The notes under the pieces: generated by a model
Seen by the model: the letters and a program-made list of their open reading frames with translations, nothing else
Database searches by the model: none
What the model was told of the DNA's origin: nothing
Shown: one piece after another, positions 1 to 9,573 of the stretch
Layout: each line of letters starts with the position of its first letter
Numbering within the stretch: position 1 is the stretch's first letter
Position numbers and translations under genes: made by a program
Assembly (NCBI GenBank): GCA_964036045.1
Contig: OZ038379.1
Location: 84,311,178 to 84,375,177 of the forward strand
DNA length: 64,000 nt
Direction of reading: 5' to 3'
From: Eutreptiella sp. 'Long Island Sound 2002'
Taxonomy: Eukaryota; Euglenozoa; Euglenophyceae; Eutreptiales; Eutreptiaceae

Positions 1-99
1 ATTTGCTTCACCCAATGTCTAGCAACCGATCACTGCACCTACCAACTGTCGTCAACCTTGTACGCCACCCTAAACTCTGACCAAAACTGATCTTCTTGC

Positions 100-665
100 A
101 GTCTCTGCCTCGCATGCGTTTTATTACTTCAAATGTTGCAAAATCAATCCTTGCCAAGCATGCAATCGGCTGTTGCACTTCACAGGGTTGCGTAATCGTA
201 ATATGCAAAATGAGTCTCGCACATGCAAAATCGCTCGCTGTATGTCAGCATGGCAGCAACAACTAATGGATGCAGGAAATGCCTGTGCTGCCATCAATCC
301 TTGCCAAGCATGCAGTGGGTTGTTGCACTTCAGCGGGTTGCTGATAAATATTAACTGGTGAAGCAACAGAAAAATTGTCATCGCTGTGTGTTGTACCTTC
401 AGCAGATGGTTCAAAAACAGCTGTAATCAATTAACTTACAAATTCAGAAGAGGCCACTGGCTGAACTGTAACTCTGACTACCATCAACGAATCGTAATAT
501 GCAAAATGAGTCTTGCAGCTGCAAAGTCGCTGCATTTCAGCAACAGCTAATGGATGGAGGAACACAAAAAAACATGCAGTGCGCTCCATGCCTCTGGTGT
601 CAGCAAACTTGGCACAATGTGCAGTGGGTTGTTGTGCAGCAATGGTTTGCTGAGAAATAATCACT
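100..665. repeat. Short degenerate dispersed repeats
   Basis: Related segments recur here: a stretch containing CTTGCCAAGCATGCA followed by GTTGCACTTCA appears near 150-183 and again near 299-335. A stretch with CGTAATATGCAAAATGAGTC appears near 195 and near 487. CAGCAACA followed by CTAATGGATG appears near 255 and near 540. Copies are imperfect and unevenly spaced. No gene is supported here; the short frames in this stretch lack recognisable domains. Confidence 0.4.
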
Positions 666-692
666 GATCAAGAAACAGAGAAGTAGCTCAAG

Positions 693-1709
693 TTAAGCAA
701 TCAAACATTGTGACTGTCCCTGCTGGCCTTGCAGAAGCTGCTGCTGCTGCTGCCCCTGCAGAAGTTGCTGCAACAGCTGCCCCTGCTGCCCCTGCAGAAA
801 ATGCTGCTGCTGCCCCTGCAGAAAATGCTGCTGCCCCTGGAGATGCTGCCCTTGCAGAAGTTGCTGCCCTTGCAGAAGTTGCTGCAGCCTGTTATGGTTC
901 TGTGCTTGTGCTGGCAGCAATGGCAACCCTTGTGGAGGCAACGCTGTCAGGACACTCTGCAATGGGTGCACTGGTTGCTGTGTTGGTGGTGGCATCAAAC
1001 TTTGCAATACCTGTGTTACCAACTGTGTCGGCATCTGCGGCATCTGTGTCGGCAACTGTGTCTGCTGTGAAACTGAGCCCTGATTACCTGCCTCCTGACC
1101 CTGCCCTTGATTTCGCAGCAACTCCAGAATGGACTCGAGCTTGGAGGAAACATCATCCCGTGCTTGGATTGTAGTGTCTGCTTTGTCCTCTGCCTCGACA
1201 CCCTGCTCCGCATGCGCTGCTGCTGCTGCTGCTGCTGCTACAGCAGCTGCTGCTTCCTTCTTCGCCTGGGCTTGCGCCGTTTTTTTTGCCTTGTCCTCTG
1301 CCGCTTTTTTCGCCTTGTCCGCTGCTCGCTTCTCCGCTGCCGCGCGCTTCTGCTCCTTTGCTGCTGCTGCAGCCTCCTTCTGAGCCTCCCTCTGAGCTGC
1401 CTTTTTTGCTTTGTCGGCGGCCTGCTTCTCTGCTGCGGCCCGTTTCTTCGCCTGCTCCTTTGCTGCTGCTGCTGCTTCCTTCTGTGCCCGATCTGCCGCC
1501 GCCTTTTTCGCTTTGTCGGCTGCCTCCTTCTCTGCTGCGGCGCGCTTCCTCTCCGTCGCTGTTGCTGCTGCATCCTTCTTCGGCACCACCGTGCTCCCGT
1601 CATCGCCCCCATCTCCGCTGTCGCTGCTCACATGGATGTCCGCAGCACTATCGAGCCTCCGATTGCCTTTGGCCTGAAGACGACACAAAGCGAACAATGA
1701 ACATCGCAT
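693..1709 (-). CDS. Ala/Lys/Glu-rich coiled-coil and Gln-rich low-complexity protein (hypothetical)
   Basis: Open frame of 338 residues on the minus strand; I do not recognise a family. After a short N-terminus and an acidic Ser/Asp/Gly patch (about residues 25-42), residues 45-165 form heptad-like repeats of the type KRAAAEKEAADKAKKAA, predicting a long charged helix or coiled coil, ending in a poly-Ala run. A middle Pro/Gln segment leads to a C-terminus (about 270-335) built from LLQGQQ-type repeats encoded by CTG/CAG-like codons. The composition resembles TolA-like or other coiled-coil scaffolds by convergence only. Repeat expansion could explain much of the open frame. The frame lies about 470 bp downstream of another minus-strand frame (2181-3143) and could be a later exon of the same gene. 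The N-terminal Met is at 1707-1709, but an upstream splice acceptor is possible. Confidence 0.45.
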   Translation of the reverse strand: MRCSLFALCRLQAKGNRRLDSAADIHVSSDSGDGGDDGSTVVPKKDAAATATERKRAAAEKEAADKAKKAAADRAQKEAAAAAKEQAKKRAAAEKQAADKAKKAAQREAQKEAAAAAKEQKRAAAEKRAADKAKKAAEDKAKKTAQAQAKKEAAAAVAAAAAAAAHAEQGVEAEDKADTTIQARDDVSSKLESILELLRNQGQGQEAGNQGSVSQQTQLPTQMPQMPTQLVTQVLQSLMPPPTQQPVHPLQSVLTALPPQGLPLLPAQAQNHNRLQQLLQGQQLLQGQHLQGQQHFLQGQQQHFLQGQQGQLLQQLLQGQQQQQLLQGQQGQSQCLIA

Positions 1710-1791
1710 GAAGACAGGGTGGCAGGCACTGTGGTAGGGTAAGAATTAGGTAAAGTAAGGTGAGGAGAAGGGTGCGCGATATGAGAAACCA

Positions 1792-1805
1792 GGGGGGGGG
1801 GGGGG
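1792..1805. repeat. 14-nt G homopolymer
   Basis: Uninterrupted run of 14 G on the plus strand, between the two minus-strand frames. Similar G runs lie at 3201-3213 (13 nt) and 3248-3258 (11 nt). On the coding (minus) strand these are C runs, and they could act as pyrimidine tracts if the flanking frames are spliced exons. Confidence 0.9.
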
Positions 1806-2180
1806 TGCTACCAATTGTCCGGGTGTCATAAAAAACGGGCAGGGCGCAATTTGTGTGTCGTGTATGAAAATGGATAGGCGGGCGAACACCAAGCAATGTA
1901 TGTAGTGCGTGTGATGAGAAAAAAGGTGGGGATTCTGCATTGCTTGTGTGGCTATCATGAGAAGAGGAGGGGGGGTGCGGGTGGTTGAGGTTGGGACAAA
2001 CCTACAGTGATGGTGTGATCACACCCCGTGCTGGGCACCTGGTGGCCCTCTGCCCATAGCGCCAGCCCTAAGGCAGAATCCTCCACACCGATCTCAATTC
2101 CTATTGGACACTTCCAGTGGGGTGTCTGAGGAGAGACAATTTTTGTAAAGCACGGAGCAAATACCTCCGCATAAATGACA

Positions 2181-3143
2181 CTAGGTATGCTCAAGCCGCA
2201 CAGGGGACTCAGGCAGTCCTGTACCATGTTGGTCCTGCACCGGGCTTTGCTTTTGCTGTCCTACATGGTCATGCACCCCCATGTTGGCCACATCCTGTGC
2301 CTTGTCCTCAGGGTGTGCAATGTCCACGTTGGTGCCATCCACTGCCTGCTCTTGCAATCTGCTGTACCCGTATGCCCCTGCAGGCATCTCTGGTGGCACC
2401 AAACGGGGACGGTTCTTCCCAGCCTCCACTGCCTGCTTCAGGCGTAGCACCAACATGTCGTGCTTTGCACTTTGTGGAAAGTACAACTCAAATTGTTCCA
2501 ACAGAGCATGGAGGGAAGCCTTTGAATATGTTTTGAGTACGTCCATTGGTACATTCCGGGTTTCCTCTATTTGAGCAGCCATCCGTAATATCTCCTCTCG
2601 TTCAACACAACGACCAGGGGCTTTTTTGGCCTTCTTGGCTGCCGGTTTGGCCTTCTTCTTGGCCTTGTGACCACTACCAGGGGTACCCTGCGCTGTGCGC
2701 TTGCGGCTTGCTGCCTCCTCATCGGATTCTGCAGCATAAGAAGTGTCTGACCCACTGGTACCCGTTTCCTCTGCTTGTTCAGATTCTATAATCACGTCCG
2801 GGTGAAACTCCCTGCAGCCTGGTGGTAATTGTTCCATGGGGAGGATGTCTCTCAGTGGGTGCCAAAATGTCTTGCCCTTCTCCTGCTTGTATCTCACCTC
2901 TACCAGGCCTGGGTTGGCCTTGGTTCTAGGCCCAGTAACAACTTCACCACGAGCCGCCAGCAGGGTCACAGGTATGGTGGTACTGGGTGTACCAAGTGGA
3001 CGCATAGAACCCCACAGGGCCCACACTGGCTCACGCAGTTTTACGCCCAGAGTGGCAGCAGTAATCACTGCATCAGGGCGGACTTGTCGGAGGATGACAT
3101 CGCTACAGATAAACTGCCCTTCTATGTCCTTTGGGGTTAACAT
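2181..3143 (-). CDS. Hypothetical basic nuclear-type protein with possible SAP-like helix
   Basis: Minus-strand frame ending at TAG (2181-2183). I place the start at the Met codon 3141-3143 because upstream codons run through the C homopolymers. About 320 residues. An N-terminal globular-looking segment (residues 1-110) contains WALWGSMRPLG and an FWHPLRDILP stretch. Next comes an acidic Ser/Glu linker, then a dense basic stretch with KAKKKAKPAAKKAKKAP (about residues 150-170) that would serve as a nuclear localisation signal. After it, residues around 200-240 (pattern SKASLHALLEQF...FPQSAKHDMLVLRLKQAV) look like the two-helix SAP DNA-binding motif, though the match is only by eye. The C-terminus is Gln/Asp/His-rich. 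Function unknown; a chromatin or nucleic-acid role is an inference from the basic segment. Confidence 0.45.
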   Translation of the reverse strand: MLTPKDIEGQFICSDVILRQVRPDAVITAATLGVKLREPVWALWGSMRPLGTPSTTIPVTLLAARGEVVTGPRTKANPGLVEVRYKQEKGKTFWHPLRDILPMEQLPPGCREFHPDVIIESEQAEETGTSGSDTSYAAESDEEAASRKRTAQGTPGSGHKAKKKAKPAAKKAKKAPGRCVEREEILRMAAQIEETRNVPMDVLKTYSKASLHALLEQFELYFPQSAKHDMLVLRLKQAVEAGKNRPRLVPPEMPAGAYGYSRLQEQAVDGTNVDIAHPEDKAQDVANMGVHDHVGQQKQSPVQDQHGTGLPESPVRLEHT

Positions 3144-3818
3144 TGTCAGTCTAGGGAGGAAATTGATGATAGGTAAGAGGCAAAAGTGTGCAGAGCCCCC
3201 GGGGGGGGGGGGGATCCTTGGGGTTGTACACAACACCTCAACTGAGCGGGGGGGGGGGCAGATTTTTGGGTGTGTGCACAATGAATAAACTGCTACATAC
3301 TGGAGTGTGGCAACACAAAACACACTTGCTGCAAATCCACCACCAGCAGCACAGATCTCCACTTGCAGTTCAAGAATGACGAAGTCAACTGAAATCCACC
3401 AAAATCAGCAGCCCCAGGTCACGGAAATCAGAGTGAAGCCCAACCAGGATGCCCAAAACGACCTCGGAGGTCACGAAACCCAGAGTGAAATCCAAAAAGC
3501 AGGCCCAAAAGGACCTTCAGTGAAGCCTGTTGCCCAGCGCCAGAGTGCAGCAGCCCATTGCAGAGCACCACGGTGCAGAAGTGGAGGGCAACGCGAAGCA
3601 GGTGAAGAATGCCCGTAGGTGGAAGGTCCTCGAAATCAGGCCCATGCCCAAAGTCAACTCGAAGTATACTGTGCACGGAAGTGGAAAACCAGGAGTGACA
3701 CAAAACAGGCAGCAGCAAGCAGCAGCAGCAGCAGCATGCCGTTCACCGGCAGTACACATCCAGTTCCTTACAGCAGTTCTCAACCATTCAAGACAGCTTG
3801 AACCACCACTGCACCACA
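3144..3818. other. No gene recognised
   Basis: Contains the two G homopolymers (3201-3213 and 3248-3258) and mixed sequence with CAG-rich patches near 3710-3735. Overlapping short frames on both strands show no domain. Confidence 0.4.
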
Positions 3819-4345
3819 AACCGAGTTCTCAGTTACCCACTCACCTCAATTCTCAACTTTATTTCAAAAACCTGGGCCAACCTTTGTGACACGAAGTTCT
3901 TTAGCGCCTTGTACGCTGCGACCAGTTCAAACCGAGTTCTCAGTTAACCACACACCTTAGTTCTCATCGTCATTTCAAAAACCTGGGCCAACCTTTGTGA
4001 CGCGAAGTTCTTTAGCGCCTCGTACGGTGCGACCAGTTCAAAACGAGTTCTCAGTTAACCACACACCTCAGTTCTCATCGTCATTTCAAAAGCCTGTGGC
4101 AACCTTTGTGAAGCGAAGTTCTTTGGAGCCTCGTACGCTGCAACCAGTTCAAGCCGAGTTCTGAGTTACCTGCACACCTCAGTTCTCAAAGTCAGTTCAA
4201 AAACCTGTGCCAACCTTTGTGAAGCAAAGCTCTTTGGAGCATCGTAGGGTGGGACCAGTTCAAACTGACTTCTCAGTTAACCACACACCTCAGTTCTCAT
4301 TGTCATTTCAAACACCTGCCAACCTTTGTGAAGCCTAGTTCTTTT
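3819..4345. repeat. 111-bp tandem repeat array, about 4.7 copies
   Basis: The landmark CAAAAACCTGGGCCAACC and its variants start at 3865, 3976, 4087, 4198 and 4309, giving exact 111-bp spacing (the last unit is slightly shortened). Each unit carries GTTCTCAGTTAACCACACAC, then CATTTCAAAAACCTG, AACCTTTGTGA and GTACGCTGCGACCAGTTC. Units differ by scattered substitutions, so the array is not very recent. 111 is a multiple of three, so a frame can stay open through it without being coding. Confidence 0.9.
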
Positions 4346-5039
4346 GAGCATTGTGCGGTGCAAAGGGCCCGTGCCTGCAAGTTTGAGACTATTTGCCAAA
4401 GATGAGCTACAAAGCCTGACCGTTGGAATGGGTACTTCTGCACCACAGGAGATCCCTTTTCAGGGAGAGTCAAGGGTTGCAGAACAGGCTTTGCAACAAA
4501 TCAGGCAAATAGTAAACTCACAGAGCCAAGACCGGGCAAAGAAGGCACAACACAAGCAAGGGCACAGCACGTCAACTGTCAACTGTTCCGAAACCTTTAC
4601 CAGCAACACAAATCAAGTCCCAGGGACCTCAGTTCTCAACAGTTCTCACCAGTTCAACGTTGTGTTTGCAAGCAAGGCAAAACGAAGGCAATTGCACAGC
4701 ATAAGTCAGAAATGTTGTGTCAAAATTTAGCAGTCAATAGCCGGAAATGTCCGGATCGATCTGCACTACAGCCGAGCAGCACAAAAACAGCAGAACAACA
4801 ATATTAAAACGACTTTTGGCAGGCATCTTTAGATTCAACCACAGCATTGTAATGTTCTGACACATCCACACTTTTGTGCCAAGGAATCAAATGTATTCAA
4901 GCAATGGATTTTGCAAAAATTCATGTTTGAAAGACAAATTTTTGGCACCGCGGCCGTTTCAGATGCGTTGGGCCGTTTCAGATCCAGTGCGGTAGCGTAA
5001 ATGCGGTTTTGGCCGCAGAATGCCCCACAAAATCATAGG
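4346..5039. other. No gene recognised; 13-bp direct repeat at composition boundary
   Basis: A 128-residue plus-strand frame (4344-4730) has no recognisable domain. GGCCGTTTCAGAT occurs at 4952-4964 and 4971-4983, immediately before the abrupt change to C-rich DNA near 5040. This may mark the edge of the large element, but no matching copy was found at its far end. Confidence 0.4.
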
Positions 5040-7220
5040 TGACCCTCACCAACAACGGACCAACACAAGACACCACCCAACGGCCAAGTAACACCCAAGG
5101 CGTTCCAACTGCGCCACCCACCGACCCGCACCCAGAACCACCACCACCAGCAGCAGCAGCCACTGACAACCCACACACAGACCCACACCAGCCACCAGCA
5201 GCATCAACAACATCAGAGACGCCGTGAACCATGGCAACGCCCGCAACGACCTCACCACCGGCAACACTGACGGCACCACCGGCAGTGCGACCTCACCAAC
5301 AACAACCCGGAGCACCCACGACAGCCACCACGGCGAAATCACCCGGTAGGATGCCATCGGCAGCAAGGACACCAAGCCAGCCTTGCCAGCCAGCCAACCC
5401 GCCAGCTAACGACGCGCACAGGAACCTCCGCCAGGAGTGGCGAGGTCCCCCCCCCCTCCGCCGTCAGAACATCGCCAGGGCAACACCTACAACACCCTAC
5501 AACGCCGACACACACAGCTCCCCCGCCGGCACGCCCGGAACCACCGAGCACCAACACGCAGGCCACCCAGCACCAACACCAAAAACACCCACGTCACCAG
5601 ACCACCACGAGACACGCCAGCCACCACCGTGACACCCTCACCGTCGGCAACACCAACTCCGCCAACACCCACGGCAATATCCACACAACCGCCAACCCCA
5701 CCAACGACGAGCCGAGGTACCGTCACCCACAACACCCCTATCACCACCACCACGACCCCGGCACAGAGAAACACCTGTGGCGCCCCCATCGACGGCAACA
5801 CCAAGGACGCCAGCACGGCTGGCGAACAAACGCCACCAGCGCGAACCCACCAGGCCCCCAGCCAAGGGTGGAAACAGCAACACCACACACCATCACACCC
5901 ACCGCGTCGAAATCACCCGGAGCATCGTCAACATCAACCAGGGGTGCCCACCACCCACCCAAGCAGCACGAAACACCACAGCAACACCACCACACCCTCA
6001 CCACCAGCGACACCAGCAGCACCCTCAGCCAGGAATGGCGAGGAGAAGGCCCAACAACGCGGACCCACCCAACGTCCCCGGCACCCTCACCATCGGACCG
6101 CCACCACCGGCGCCGACCCCCAACACACCACTGTCACCAACGCCACCGACCCCTGACGCAAAAACGACACAGCCCGCACAACCGGCACCAGCCACAGCAT
6201 CGCCGACAACACTCCCGGCCAACTCTCAAGAACACCACCGAGAGCACCACCGTCGACCGAAAGCCACGACAACCCCAGGGTACGGGTCCCCTCTCCCACC
6301 CCCCACCATCTGCACAGCCAACGACACCATCGCCGGCACCAACCGGAACACCGACAACGACAGCCTCACCAACAACCGACACCCCCCCTACGGCTGCCAC
6401 CCACCATTCACCCACCCACCGTCGATGCCACCCGCCAATGCCGCACCCCGAACTACACCTACACCCGAAACCTGCACCGGCACGCCCGGCCGAGCCATCA
6501 ATGGCACCGCCGCCATGGCACCGCCTACACTCACCACCGCCAGGACCAACCCGCGCGAGGCCAGGAACCCCCGGCGTCGCCAACGGCCTCAACGAGCATC
6601 GACACCACCAGCACCACCACCGCCGGACGGGGACTACCCACAATCCAGGAACACCTCCACCACCAACAACCAATACACCGTCCGCGGCACCCCACCATCG
6701 CCAACGCCACCACGGCACCTATCACACCCCCACCACCGGAGGCGACGTGGGCCACACCACCCATCATCTACAGCACCCTCGCCACCACCGCCACATCCGG
6801 CCAACAAACGTTACGCCCCAACAACCAGAAACAACACCCTCACTATCGACACCACCGACAACACGACATACGCCCATACGTCACCCGCGCCATGCTCACC
6901 AACCATCACCTCGTCATCAGAGGCACCAACACCACCGGCGACGACGACAGCGACAACAGCTGACCGCCATCAACCATAGCCGAGCACCAACCTGATCTGC
7001 GCTAACGCCCATACCACCCTCGCCAACAGCGCCGCCACCGACACAATCATCCACTCTACCGCCCACACCACCCTCCTCACCATCATCACCACCACCCCTC
7101 CAGGGTCAGGGCTCGCGGGAAACAGAACGGCAGAGCGAGCACGCCACCACCCGCACGCGTCGCCCACCATCCTATCGTACACCACTCCGCAACACGCCCC
7201 CCCCCCCCGCTTCCCCTGAC
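5040..7220 (+). other. C-rich Thr/Pro/His low-complexity segment of LINE 1
   Basis: Degenerate C/A-rich DNA that stays open in more than one plus-strand frame, giving Thr/Pro/His/Asn-rich translations. One short module recurs: GCCAGGAGTGGCGAGG near 5430 and GCCAGGAATGGCGAGG near 6028. Because overlapping frames are equally open, no protein is annotated. It may be the 5' leader of the element. Confidence 0.4.
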
Positions 7221-7355
7221 AGGCCGTGCGCTCCAGCCCACTGCTGGGAAGACGACTACCACGTCCTTCCGGCCATCCGACACCTACTGGCAGCCACGGC
7301 CCCGCGCCCACAAGCCCACCAGCAACCCACGGAACCGCAGGAGCCCGACCACCCC

Positions 7356-7900
7356 ATGCCACCACGCTCCATATCCCCCGCGTCCATCGCAGACCGGAAC
7401 GCGGAACACCAGCGAGAGGAGCCCGACCCCGACCGCGCCGCCACGCCCCCAACGCCCCCCCCCCCAAAGGACATCTACGCCACATTGGCCAGCACCCTAG
7501 CCCCCATGGACGCCGAGCAGTACTACCAGTCCGTCCATTGAGACCTCCCTGAAGACCACGCGACCCTCCAGAGGTGGAAGCAGGAGAAAAGGAACGACAA
7601 CGAGTGGGGCACAGAGGAAGACCTTCTCTGGGAAGACACCTGGAAAGGCACCGCAGACGCCTTCCTGGAGGCAGCAGCCGAAACCTACCCCCGCCCGCCT
7701 GGGGACACTAGACACGGCCTCCACGCCCTCCTAGCGTTCCACGGCTGGAAACACCGCCACACCGTCACCCTCCACCCCCTCGACCACAATCCACACCGAT
7801 GGACACCTGAAGACGACGCGTCAGCCGCCATCACCGTACAGCAAAGCCCCGGAAAACCCGGAGGAATACCACATCACCTGGAACGATCCGGCACCCCACC
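7356..7900 (+). pseudogene. ORF1-like N-terminal segment of LINE 1, interrupted
   Basis: One plus-strand frame reads through a coherent, charged, Trp-containing sequence (DIYATLASTLAPMDAEQYY, then after TGA at 7539-7541, TLQRWKQEKRNDNEWGTEED and LHALLAFHGWKHRHTVTL). Beyond about 7850 the sensible sequence continues in the next frame (EEYHITWNDPAPHPPASP), which leads directly into the following ORF. I therefore read it as the broken N-terminal part of the same protein. No family is recognised. Confidence 0.4.
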
Positions 7901-9573
7901 CCCCCGCCTCCCCCACCCTCCCAGATGTCTTTGCCACCATCAGTGCAGAGCTCCAGGAGGCGAAAGCCCCACAGCAACTGGACAAAGAGATGCCCCAGGC
8001 ACCATCACCACCAACCACACAAGACCAACCCCGCACAGAGCCCCTCCCCCACCCCATCACCACAATGGAGCTCCCCCCACAACACCTCACCACCCCAGAC
8101 CGAAACGGGTTTCGAGACCTGCCGCGGAAATGGGCGGTCCACAACGGCACACTCCGATGGGACGAAATCACACCGGGCCTCCAGGCCATCCGCCTCCACT
8201 CGATCACCGAGCCCACCACCACCTGGGCACTACCGACGGACCGCCACCACCTCCTCCTCACCGTCCAAGGCGATGCCACGATCACGCCCACGGAGGGAGA
8301 CCCCGTAACAGCAGCCCCCGCCCACGCCGTCCACATACCCCCGCAAGCATCATCGGCACCTATGACGGTGCATCCAGGCCCCACCCCATGGCAAGCCATC
8401 GTCATCACCTACCCCGCCCCCAATGACCACACACACACCTGGCAGCAACGGTGGGAGGACATCCGGGGGGACCTCCTCCAAGAACACCTAGGGCTCACAC
8501 GCACCCACCACACCCTACACCCGATACGAGGAGTAGGCCAAGCGCCACACGGCATACACGCCCCGGGAGTATGGGCGTACGCCACACCCATAAACCCACA
8601 AGCAGCGGAGGACATCAAGACCGCCCTATCCATCCAGCAAGCCCAGACCCAAACCCCGCACCGCAACACCCAACGAGGCTACACCATTTGGTGGGCATAC
8701 CAAGACCATGACACCCTCACCCCCCAACCGGGGGCCCCCCCTCTACACACCAACACCACCGCCCTCCTCCAAGCCGCAACAGCGGCAGCCACACAGGTAG
8801 GGGCCCCGAAAACCTGGAGCCCACAATACCTGGTCGAAACCAAAGTGGCGCCCCACGCGAAGGGCCAAGACAAGCCCCCAACACCGAAGCCGCTCCACCC
8901 CCCACTCAAGCTGGACCCGACGGAACACGCCCCCCAGGACGAATGGGCGACCCACTACATCATCCCCCACACCACCACCCGCAAAAACGACGCCGCCAAG
9001 ATCACCGTCACCCGCCACCTCCCCCACACCACACAGGTGTATGAGCTGACGGCCCCCAACGTCCTCGTCACCCGTCGCCAACACGACGAGCGATACACCA
9101 TACAGGCGGAAGGGGCCGCCGCGACCACCCTGTACAGATGGGCAACACAGGGGGACCTCCCACACCCCACCCTCCACCACGCCCCCTCCTGGCCCACCCC
9201 CTTCCACACCGCAGACCGCCCCAACAAGAAGCCCAAACACACAGGTGTGCACACCCCCGCCCAGGAAGCCCGGCACCGACACGATGCGAGGCGCAAGGCC
9301 CGCGCCCTCCACGACGACAACACCATCCCCCGCATCGGCGGCCCCCCCGCCAGGGTATCAGATACCACCCACAGCCGCACGATCACAGGCATCACCACGG
9401 ACTGCCTGAACCCAGCGGCGTTGCGGGCAGACGCCGTGTGGATCAGCGAAGGGCGCTCCCACACACGGGCGGTGGCGCGCCTCCACAACATCCAACCCCA
9501 CAAACTCCAGCGCGCCGTTGGACCCTTCGCCGTACACGTCAGACCCGTACGGCATCGACCACCCCCGGTGTGA
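7840..9573 (+). CDS. ORF1-like protein of LINE 1, unknown function
   Basis: Long open frame (about 575 residues counting sequence upstream of the first ATG at 7990). After a Pro/Thr-rich leader, residues from RDLPRKWAVHNGTLRWDEIT to about AIVITYPAP look globular, with alternating hydrophobic strands faintly reminiscent of a cupin barrel (LLLTVQGDATITPTEGD). A second globular part contains RGYTIWWAYQDHDTL and TTLYRWATQGDLP. The C-terminal 100 residues are basic (RHRHDARRKARALHDD). It ends at 9573, and the following frame, shifted by one, overlaps it by 56 bp. That arrangement fits either a frameshifted single polyprotein or two overlapping ORFs. No nucleic-acid-binding finger is visible. The role is inferred from position only. 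Confidence 0.45.
   Translation, partial: SKAPENPEEYHITWNDPAPHPPASPTLPDVFATISAELQEAKAPQQLDKEMPQAPSPPTTQDQPRTEPLPHPITTMELPPQHLTTPDRNGFRDLPRKWAVHNGTLRWDEITPGLQAIRLHSITEPTTTWALPTDRHHLLLTVQGDATITPTEGDPVTAAPAHAVHIPPQASSAPMTVHPGPTPWQAIVITYPAPNDHTHTWQQRWEDIRGDLLQEHLGLTRTHHTLHPIRGVGQAPHGIHAPGVWAYATPINPQAAEDIKTALSIQQAQTQTPHRNTQRGYTIWWAYQDHDTLTPQPGAPPLHTNTTALLQAATAAATQVGAPKTWSPQYLVETKVAPHAKGQDKPPTPKPLHPPLKLDPTEHAPQDEWATHYIIPHTTTRKNDAAKITVTRHLPHTTQVYELTAPNVLVTRRQHDERYTIQAEGAAATTLYRWATQGDLPHPTLHHAPSWPTPFHTADRPNKKPKHTGVHTPAQEARHRHDARRKARALHDDNTIPRIGGPPARVSDTTHSRTITGITTDCLNPAALRADAVWISEGRSHTRAVARLHNIQPHKLQRAVGPFAVHVRPVRHRPPPV

Noticed and set aside
5777-6995. Two overlapping Thr/Pro/His-rich frames of about 400 codons
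   Set aside because: Two frames are open over the same C-rich stretch with no domain in either, so composition is the simpler explanation.
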